A stretch of DNA of 11,098 nt, taken from the NCBI GenBank assembly GCA_041487815.1, contig JBGPOB010000108.1, forward strand, positions 1 to 11,098, written 5' to 3'. The notes beneath the pieces are model-generated. The model was not told the origin of the DNA. It ran no database searches and worked only from the letters and a program-made list of their open reading frames with translations. This DNA comes from CANJBX01 sp041487815 (GTDB lineage: Bacteria; Pseudomonadota; Alphaproteobacteria; Rhizobiales; Xanthobacteraceae). Each line of letters starts with the position of its first letter. Positions within the stretch are counted from its first letter, which is position 1. Positions 6,037 to 11,098 of this stretch are shown piece by piece. A program made the position numbers and the translations under genes.

Positions 6037-6786
6037 GTGACGCAGCATTCGCGCAACACACCGCAATTCTACCTGACGGCGCCGTCGCCCTGCCCCTATC
6101 TCCCGGGTCAGGAGGAACGCAAGGTTTTCACCCATCTCGTTGGCGAGCGTGCCCCCGAGCTGAATGAACTTCTGACCCACGGCGGATTTCGCCGCAGCCA
6201 GTCGATCGCCTACCGGCCGGCGTGCGAAACTTGCCGGGCCTGCGTCTCGGTGCGCGTCGTCGTCGATGAATTCCGCCCGCGGCGCAGCATGCGGCGCATT
6301 CTCGAGCGCAACAGCGATGTGATCGGCGAAATGCGCGCCGCCGCGCCGACGTCGGACCAATATTCGGTGTTCCGAGCCTATCTCGATTCGCGCCACCGCG
6401 ACGGCGGCATGGTCGACATGACCGTGCTCGACTACGCGATGATGATCGAGGACAGTCACGTTGAAACCCGGATGGTGGAATATCGCCGCCGCGGCCCGGA
6501 CAGTTTCTTTACCGGACGCGGCGAAGGCGAATTGCTGGCCGTCGCGCTCACCGACGTCCTGCACGACGGGCTGTCGATGGTTTATTCGTTTTTCGAACCC
6601 GGCGAAGGTTTTCGCTCGCTCGGCACCTTCATGATCCTCGACCACATCGCGCGCGCGCGCCGCATGGGGTTGCCCTATCTCTACCTCGGTTATTGGGTCG
6701 AAGGGTCGCGCAAGATGGACTACAAGGGCCGCTTCCTGCCGCAGGAGCGTCTGGCGCCGACGGGTTGGCTACGGATTGAAACCTGA
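6037..6786 (+). CDS. bpt: Aspartate/glutamate leucyltransferase (Bpt/Ate-type aminoacyl-tRNA-protein transferase)
   Basis: Transfers an amino acid (leucine in characterised bacterial Bpt) from its tRNA to proteins with N-terminal Asp or Glu, marking them for ClpS/ClpAP degradation by the bacterial N-end rule. 249 residues, the usual length. The N-terminal motif PCPYLPGQEERKVFTHL (18-34) and the cysteine block YRPACETCRACVSVR (59-73) are the family hallmarks, as is LGYWVEGSRKMDYKGRFLPQE near the C-terminus. The GTG start at 6037 gives the standard beginning TQHSRNTPQFYLTAPSPCPYL, although no clear ribosome site precedes it. Databases often label rhizobial members arginyltransferase; the donor amino acid cannot be read from the sequence. 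It converges on mntH with a 58-base gap and no evident terminator. Confidence 0.94.
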   Translation: MTQHSRNTPQFYLTAPSPCPYLPGQEERKVFTHLVGERAPELNELLTHGGFRRSQSIAYRPACETCRACVSVRVVVDEFRPRRSMRRILERNSDVIGEMRAAAPTSDQYSVFRAYLDSRHRDGGMVDMTVLDYAMMIEDSHVETRMVEYRRRGPDSFFTGRGEGELLAVALTDVLHDGLSMVYSFFEPGEGFRSLGTFMILDHIARARRMGLPYLYLGYWVEGSRKMDYKGRFLPQERLAPTGWLRIET

Positions 6787-6844
6787 ACTGCCGGCCGCAA
6801 CGCATTCAGGCAACGCGTACGTTCGTGCATCGCCGCCGCCCCGG

Positions 6845-8194
6845 TCAGCGCACCAAATCGGCCAACAGCTTGATGTTGAGCGCGATGAGCACGGTGCCGG
6901 TGACTGCGGCGAGCACCGTCACCCAGCGCGGCGCGACCAGCTCGCCGAGCTTGCGACGGTCGGCGGTGAACATCACCAGCGGCACGATCGAGAACGGCAG
7001 CGCGACACCCAGCACCACCTGACTGAGGATCAGAAGCTTCGCGGTTCCCGCCTCGCCGTACCAGATCGTCACTAACGCCGCCGGCACGATGGCGATCGCC
7101 CGCGTCGTCAACCGCCGCGCCCAGGCCGGCAGGCGAATGTCGATAAAACCCTCCATCACGATCTGCCCGGAAAGCGTCGCGGTGACGGTCGAATTCATCC
7201 CGCAGCACAACAGCGCGATGCCGAACAGCGTCGGCGCCAGCGCCGAGCCCAGGAGCGGCGCCAGGAACGAATGGGCCTGGTCGAGTTCGGCGACGTCGGT
7301 CCTGCCGACCTTGTTGAACGTGGCGGCGGCGAGAATGAGGATCGAGGCATTGATCAGCAGCGCGAACATCAGCGCGATGGTGGAATCGAGCGTGGCGAGC
7401 TTGATGGCGTCGCGCCGGTCGGCAAGGCTTTCGCCGAAACGCCGCGTCTGCACCACGCCCGAATGCAGATAGAGATTGTGCGGCATCACGGTGGCGCCGA
7501 TGATGCCGATCGCCAGATAAAGCATATCGGGATTGCGCACGATCTCGGTCGTCGGCGCGAATCCGCGGATCACCCCGCGCCAATCCGGGTCCGCCATCGC
7601 GATCTGCACGGCGAAACACAGCGCGATCACCCCCATCAGCGTGACAATGAAAGCCTCCACCCAACGGAAGCCCAGATTCTGCATCCACAGGATCAGGAAC
7701 ACGTCGAGCGCGGTAACGAGCACGCCGATTTCGAGCGGAATGCCGAACAGTAAATTGAGCCCGATGGCGGTGCCGATGACTTCGGCGAGATCGGTCGAGC
7801 AGATCGCAATTTCGGTGAGCACCCATAGCGGCCACGACACCGCGCGCGGAAACGCATCGCGGCAGGCCTGGGCCAGGTCGCGGCCCGCGCCGATGCCAAG
7901 CCGGGCGCACAGCGCCTGCAACAGGATCGCCATCAGGTTCGACAGCAGCGCGACGGTGAGCAGCGCGTAACCGAATTTCGAGCCGCCCGCGAGCGAGGTC
8001 GCCCAGTTGCCGGGGTCCATGTAGCCTACGGCAACGAGGTAGCCTGGCCCGAGGAATGCCAGCAGCCGTTTCCCCAGCGACCCTGTCGGGCGGACCGAAA
8101 TCGTGCCGAAAACTTCGGACAGCGAGGACCCGACGCGCGCCCGCCGCCAGCCGGGCTGACCGGCGGGTTCGTCATGCGGTCTAGCTTGCAGCAA
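6845..8194 (-). CDS. mntH: Nramp-family divalent metal transporter (Mn2+ importer)
   Basis: Proton-coupled importer of Mn2+ (and Fe2+) in the inner membrane. 449 residues with about 11 hydrophobic segments. The metal-binding motifs are both intact: DPGN at 60-63 in GYMDPGNWATSLAGGSKFGY (TM1) and MPHNLYLHS at 237-245 (TM6). In Bradyrhizobium japonicum MntH is the main Mn2+ importer and is controlled by the Fur-family Mur protein. The start is taken as TTG at 8194, with AGGAG (8205-8209) 10 bases upstream; the spacing is slightly long and I see no in-frame ATG or GTG that fits better, so the first few residues are uncertain. The leader contains a candidate promoter/operator. It is divergent from the LeuC-like gene. 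Confidence 0.95.
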   Translation of the reverse strand: MLQARPHDEPAGQPGWRRARVGSSLSEVFGTISVRPTGSLGKRLLAFLGPGYLVAVGYMDPGNWATSLAGGSKFGYALLTVALLSNLMAILLQALCARLGIGAGRDLAQACRDAFPRAVSWPLWVLTEIAICSTDLAEVIGTAIGLNLLFGIPLEIGVLVTALDVFLILWMQNLGFRWVEAFIVTLMGVIALCFAVQIAMADPDWRGVIRGFAPTTEIVRNPDMLYLAIGIIGATVMPHNLYLHSGVVQTRRFGESLADRRDAIKLATLDSTIALMFALLINASILILAAATFNKVGRTDVAELDQAHSFLAPLLGSALAPTLFGIALLCCGMNSTVTATLSGQIVMEGFIDIRLPAWARRLTTRAIAIVPAALVTIWYGEAGTAKLLILSQVVLGVALPFSIVPLVMFTADRRKLGELVAPRWVTVLAAVTGTVLIALNIKLLADLVR

Positions 8195-8230
8195 GGTGGC
8201 GTCACTCCTGAGACTCGCGGCGCAAGCTTA

Positions 8231-8254
8231 AATGCGAATAAGTCGCAATTGCAA
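8231..8254 (-). promoter_or_regulatory. Candidate mntH promoter and Mn-responsive (Mur/MntR-type) operator
   Basis: Read on the minus strand, this AT-richer patch contains adjacent direct hexamers TTGCAA and TTGCGA (8254-8243), then TTCGCA (8238-8233). It also holds the 5-bp inverted repeat TGCGA(8233-8237)/TCGCA(8243-8247). TTGCAA could serve as a -35 box, with TTTAAG 16 bases further on as a -10. The B. japonicum Fur/Mur protein is reported to bind imperfect direct hexamer repeats at the mntH and irr promoters (recalled). Location, 37 to 60 bases upstream of the start codon, fits. Prediction only. Confidence 0.45.
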
Positions 8255-8320
8255 GAGGAATTGCCGCCGCGCATGGTGTCCATGAGCGCCCAGCGCATAG
8301 TGGGCCAACGACAGTGTTAT

Positions 8321-8403
8321 GGCGAGGGGCACCTTTTGCGCCCCGCCGCAATCTCCATTGCTGCGCTTGGCGCCGGGATTGCTTCACTTCGCCCGCAATG
8401 ACA
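8321..8403. repeat. Partial CATTGCGAG-type palindromic repeat before the LeuC-like gene
   Basis: GGATTGCTTCACTTCGCCC (8376-8394), leading into CGCAATGACA (8394-8403 region), matches in layout the right half of the repeat at 1083-1116 (GATTGCTTCG...CGCAATGACA). GCAATC (8348-8353) and GATTGC (8377-8382) form a weak inverted pair. A small GC hairpin, GGGGC/GCCCC (8326-8330/8340-8344), lies just to the left. The left outer arm of the full element is missing. An upstream in-frame ATG at 8398 falls inside this repeat, which argues against it as the start of the LeuC-like gene. Confidence 0.6.
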
Positions 8404-8439
8404 CCTTCGCTTACTACCCGCCTTGCAGACCCGGCTGCC

Positions 8440-9846
8440 ATGCACCCTCGCCCCGCGCAAACGCTGTTTGAAAAAATCTGGGCGCGTCACGTCATCGCCG
8501 ACTACGGCGACGGCTTTGCCTTGATGCATGTCGACCGGCTGATCGTGCCGGACCTGTCCTCGCACGCGCTCAGCGCGCTGCGCGAGCGCGGATTGCCGCT
8601 GCACAATCCGGAACTGGTGTTCGGCTGCGCCGACCATGCGATCTCGACCGATCCCGACAGCAACGATCCGCACGGTCTCGCCAACCCCTACATCGTCAAC
8701 CTGCGCGCGCAGGCACAGCACTTCGGCCTGACCATGTTCGAACCGCGCGAATTCGGTCACGGCATCATGCACGTGATCGCGCCCGAACTCGGCCTGACGC
8801 TGCCGGGACTGACGCTGTGCTGCGCCGACAGCCATAGTTGCACCAACGGCGCGCTCGGCGCGCTGGCCTGGGGCATCGGCGCCGGCGAGCTGACCCACAT
8901 TCTCGCAACCCAGACCAGCGTGCAGCAAAAGCCGCAGACCATGCGCATCCGGCTCGACGGCCGCCTGCCCGCGCAGACGCATGGCAAGGACATCGTGCTG
9001 CACCTCATCGGCAAGATCGGGGTTGCGGCCGGCAACGGCTATGCGGTCGAGTACTGCGGCGAGGCCATCGATGCGCTGCCGATGGATGCGCGCTTCACGA
9101 TCTGCAACATGTCGGTCGAATTCGGCGCGCGCTTCGGCCTGATCGCGCCCGACGATGTCAGCATCGGCTATCTCGCCGGCCGGCCCTATGCCCCGCAAGG
9201 CGCGCAGTGGGACGCCGCCGTCGCCGATTGGAGGAGCCTGCCATCGGATCCGCAAGCGGCCTTCGACCGCGAGATCGCCGTCGATTGCAGCGGACTGGCG
9301 CCGCAAGTCACGTGGGGCAACACGCCGGAAGCCGTCCTGCCAATCGACGGGCGCATCCCCGACCCGGCGCAGGAATCCGATCTCGCGCGCCGCCGCGCCA
9401 TGGAAGCGGCGCTCGCCTACATGGAGCTCACACCGGGCTCGCCGATCGAAGGCACGCCCATCGACTGGGTGTTCATCGGCTCCTGCACCAACAGCCGGTT
9501 GTCGGACCTGCGCGCGGCGGCGGGCGTCGTCAAAGGCCGCAAGGTGGCGCCGCGGGTGCGCGCGTGGGTGGTGCCGGGTTCGCAACAGGTCAAGCAATCG
9601 GCCGAAGCCGAGGGCCTCGACAGCATCTTTCGAGCCGCGGGCTTCGAGTGGCGCGAAGCGGGCTGCTCGATGTGCCTGGGCGCCAACGGCGACATCGTGC
9701 CGCGCGGCGAGCGCTGCGTCTCGACATCGAACCGCAATTTTGTCGGCCGCCAGGGCCCCGGCAGCCGCACCCATCTGGCAAGCCCGCTGCTGGCCGCGGC
9801 CTCCGCCTGCGCCGGCGCCATCGCCGATCCGCGCAAGCTGATGTGA
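8440..9846 (+). CDS. leuC: 3-isopropylmalate dehydratase large-subunit homologue (aconitase family), probable paralogue
   Basis: Large, iron-sulfur-bearing subunit of a two-subunit aconitase-family hydro-lyase, 468 residues from the chosen start, as for LeuC. The three 4Fe-4S cysteines are in place: C349 in IGSCTNSR, and C409 and C412 in GCSMCLGANGD. ERCVSTSNRNFVGRQG follows. DH at 65-66 and DSH at 130-132 match catalytic positions. Several blocks nearly invariant in true LeuC differ: VDRLIVPDLSSH where VDRHLVHEVTSP is usual, and DSHSCTNGA for DSHTATHGA. The substrate may therefore not be 2- or 3-isopropylmalate. ATG 8440 gives the standard MxxxxxQTLFEKIW beginning; ATG 8398 is possible but lies in a repeat, and neither has a clear ribosome site. 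It forms an operon with the small subunit 18 bases downstream. Confidence 0.85.
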   Translation: MHPRPAQTLFEKIWARHVIADYGDGFALMHVDRLIVPDLSSHALSALRERGLPLHNPELVFGCADHAISTDPDSNDPHGLANPYIVNLRAQAQHFGLTMFEPREFGHGIMHVIAPELGLTLPGLTLCCADSHSCTNGALGALAWGIGAGELTHILATQTSVQQKPQTMRIRLDGRLPAQTHGKDIVLHLIGKIGVAAGNGYAVEYCGEAIDALPMDARFTICNMSVEFGARFGLIAPDDVSIGYLAGRPYAPQGAQWDAAVADWRSLPSDPQAAFDREIAVDCSGLAPQVTWGNTPEAVLPIDGRIPDPAQESDLARRRAMEAALAYMELTPGSPIEGTPIDWVFIGSCTNSRLSDLRAAAGVVKGRKVAPRVRAWVVPGSQQVKQSAEAEGLDSIFRAAGFEWREAGCSMCLGANGDIVPRGERCVSTSNRNFVGRQGPGSRTHLASPLLAAASACAGAIADPRKLM

Positions 9847-9864
9847 GGCGGCAAGGAAAAGAAC

Positions 9865-10524
9865 ATGGAAGCGCTCGTCACCCTGAGCGGACCCGCCGCG
9901 CCGCTGCCGGTCCCCAACATCAACACCGACATGATCGCTCCCATGTCGACGCCGGCCAATGCCGGCAAGCCGCGCGCCTTCGCCCCCTCGCGCGCCGACC
10001 TCGCCCGCATGCTGTTCGCGACCTGGCGCTATGACACTGCGGATCGCGAAATTCCCGACTTCGTGCTCAACCGCGCGCCCTTCCGGCAGGCGCGCTTCCT
10101 GATCGGCGGCGTCAACTTTGGCTGCGGTTCCTCGCGCGACACCGCGCCCGCGATGTTGTCGGCGTTCGGCATCCGCTGCGTGATCGCGCCCAGCTTTGGC
10201 GCCATCTTCAGCGACAATTGCTACAAGATCGGATTGCTGCCGATGGTGCTCGACGAAGCGACGGTCGGGGGGCTGGCACGTGACGCCGAGGGCGGCGGGG
10301 AATTCATCCTTGACGTCGCGGCGCAGACGCTGACCAGCCCCGGCGGATCGACGGTGTCATTTGCGCTGCCGGCCTTCCGGCGCGAGCAGTTGCTGAAGGG
10401 CGCCGACGACATCGCGCTCACGCTGCGGCGCGGCGCCGAGATCGCGGCCCATCAGGCGCGGGAACGGGCAGCGCGGCCGTGGACGTTGCTGCCGCCGCGT
10501 CTTCCGCCGCGCGAAGCCGTGTAG
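9865..10524 (+). CDS. leuD: 3-isopropylmalate dehydratase small-subunit homologue (aconitase swivel domain), probable paralogue
   Basis: Small subunit that closes over the active site of the preceding large subunit. 219 residues, slightly longer than the ~200 of LeuD because of a C-terminal tail. NINTDMIAP (18-26) corresponds to the NVDTDAIIP block, DFVLN is conserved at 65-69, and NFGCGSSRDTAP (84-95) is the substrate-arginine loop, where LeuD normally reads GSSREHAP. IAPSFGAIFSDNCYKIGLLP is also typical. AAGGA (9853-9857) lies 7 bases before the ATG. The gap of 18 bases to the large-subunit stop indicates cotranscription. The loop that sets specificity (MSTPANAGKPRAF) does not look like that of standard LeuD, so this pair may act on a different hydroxy-acid. 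The family is certain, the substrate not. Confidence 0.85.
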   Translation: MEALVTLSGPAAPLPVPNINTDMIAPMSTPANAGKPRAFAPSRADLARMLFATWRYDTADREIPDFVLNRAPFRQARFLIGGVNFGCGSSRDTAPAMLSAFGIRCVIAPSFGAIFSDNCYKIGLLPMVLDEATVGGLARDAEGGGEFILDVAAQTLTSPGGSTVSFALPAFRREQLLKGADDIALTLRRGAEIAAHQARERAARPWTLLPPRLPPREAV

Positions 10525-10707
10525 CGCTTGGCGCACGGAACCTGCCCGTATCAATTTGGTTACCTGTCGCGGCTACACTCGATACGAGGCTGGGGCGAGC
10601 CGCCGTTCTGGCGCTTGTAGCTCACACGATCATTGTGCGCTGCGAGAAGTGCGGAATGCGAGCGAAATTGCGGGTCTCGCCGCGGCAATCAAGAGCTGGC
10701 TCGTGCC

Positions 10708-10812
10708 ATGATTGCGTTCATCCGACGTTTGTTGATGCACTACGGCATCTATCGCCGTTACCCGCTGCCGCCCCTGCCGGCGCTGAAAAACGCCTGGCGC
10801 ATGTCGCGCTGA
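10708..10812 (+). CDS. Possible small protein (34 aa), unrecognised
   Basis: A short ORF, beginning MIAFIRRLLMHYGIYRRYP and ending in AWRMSR, in the 432-base stretch between the LeuD-like gene and the tctC-like gene. It is basic, with a hydrophobic-aromatic start and a Pro/Leu-rich middle. Third codon positions from about 10735 on are almost all G or C, as expected of a real gene in this genome. The frame is also open upstream to a TTG at 10633. No convincing ribosome site precedes the ATG. An overlapping frame over 10627-10740 encodes two CxxC pairs and competes with it. I do not recognise a family. The rest of 10525-10956 shows only a TAAAATTTTA palindrome (10857-10866) and the terminator. 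Confidence 0.35.
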   Translation: MIAFIRRLLMHYGIYRRYPLPPLPALKNAWRMSR

Positions 10813-10901
10813 GCCGGGTTTTGTCCGCAACGCAAATCGTATATTGCGCCATTCGATAAAATTTTAGGAATTGCGCCTGCGCCGGAGATTGTGCGCGACG
10901 C

Positions 10902-10931
10902 AAAAAAACCGGCGGCACTGGGGCCGCCGGT
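10902..10931 (-). terminator. Rho-independent terminator of the tctC-like gene
   Basis: On the minus strand a perfect 9-bp GC-rich stem (ACCGGCGGC 10908-10916 with GCCGCCGGT 10923-10931), with a 6-base loop, is followed by a run of T (seven A at 10902-10908 on the plus strand, the last one in the stem). It begins 25 bases after the stop codon at 10957. Confidence 0.9.
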
Positions 10932-10956
10932 CACGATTCAACTCAGGACGTAATTT

Positions 10957-11098
10957 CTAGACCGCGTCGATCTTGGCGATCCTGACGTATTCAGCCCAGG
11001 CCTTGATGTCGCTGAGCAGCAATTCCTTCAGCATCTTGGAATTGCCGGGGAACGGATCGCTGCCGAGGTTGCCGAGGAATTTGACGGTCTCCTCGTCG
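10957..11098 (-). CDS. C-terminal fragment of a probable TctC/Bug-type substrate-binding protein
   Basis: Only the last 46 codons are inside the window; the gene continues to the right. The fragment reads EETVKFLGNLGSDPFPG, then NSKMLKELLLSDIKAWAEY and ends VRIAKIDAV before TAG. The pattern (LG-DPFPG, then a Leu/Lys helix, DIKAWAEYVRIAKI) resembles the C-terminus of periplasmic receptors of tripartite tricarboxylate transporters in Bradyrhizobium, where the final helix packs on the second lobe. With so little sequence the family call is tentative. It is convergent with the LeuCD-like operon and has its own terminator just downstream. Confidence 0.5.
   Translation of the reverse strand, partial: DEETVKFLGNLGSDPFPGNSKMLKELLLSDIKAWAEYVRIAKIDAV

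Noticed and set aside
6787..6844. Search for a terminator between the convergent bpt and mntH genes
   Set aside because: No stable stem with an adjacent T-run is visible in the 58 bases.
8317..9774. Long minus-strand open frame opposite the LeuC-like gene
   Set aside because: Antisense shadow of the aconitase-family gene; it has no recognisable domain.
9417..10010. Minus-strand frame of about 197 codons spanning the large/small subunit junction
   Set aside because: It overlaps two well-supported genes on the other strand and has no motif or ribosome site.
10857..10866. TAAAATTTTA palindrome as an operator or promoter
   Set aside because: It is an AT-only 10-mer with no nearby start codon on either strand that it could serve; too simple to support a claim.

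Overview
The window is GC-rich and densely coded. It looks like a chromosomal segment of a Bradyrhizobium/Rhodopseudomonas-type alphaproteobacterium (Nitrobacteraceae). The reasons are the style of the encoded proteins, a Mg-type HemB, and several palindromic intergenic elements (GCATGATC...GATCATGC; TTGTCATTGCGAG...CTCGCAATGACAA) of the kind scattered through those genomes. The genus is inferred from recall, not from a search.

Layout, left to right. (1) 1-902, + strand: 3' part of hemB (porphobilinogen synthase). (2) 974-1117: a three-stem palindromic repeat in the convergent gap. (3) 1136-3604, - strand: an 822-residue patatin-like protein with an intact Ser-Asp dyad. (4) 3635-3799: two adjacent hairpins. 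(5) 3847-5067, - strand: biosynthetic-type threonine ammonia-lyase with a C-terminal ACT domain. (6) 5132-5324: two adjacent palindromic elements, one with another hairpin nested inside, filling most of a divergent promoter region. (7) 5353-5910, + strand: RDD-family membrane protein. (8) 6037-6786, + strand: Bpt/Ate-type aminoacyl-tRNA-protein transferase of the N-end rule pathway. (9) 6845-8194, - strand: MntH (Nramp) Mn2+ importer with a candidate Mn-responsive operator upstream. (10) 8440-10524, + strand: a two-gene operon for the large and small subunits of an isopropylmalate-isomerase-like hydro-lyase, which looks like a divergent paralogue of LeuCD. (11) 10525-10956: mostly non-coding, with one possible 34-residue ORF and a strong terminator. 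(12) 10957-11098, - strand: C-terminal end of what looks like a TctC/Bug-type solute receptor.

Most of the window is housekeeping metabolism (haem, branched-chain amino acid precursors, protein turnover, manganese uptake). I found no CRISPR array, transposase, phage gene or obvious defence or toxin system. The points most worth a second look are the palindromic repeats (nested or paired at two sites), the active-site substitutions in the LeuCD-like pair, the candidate manganese operator of mntH, the large uncharacterised C-terminal region of the patatin-like protein, and a small region near 10.64-10.81 kb where two frames both look protein-like.
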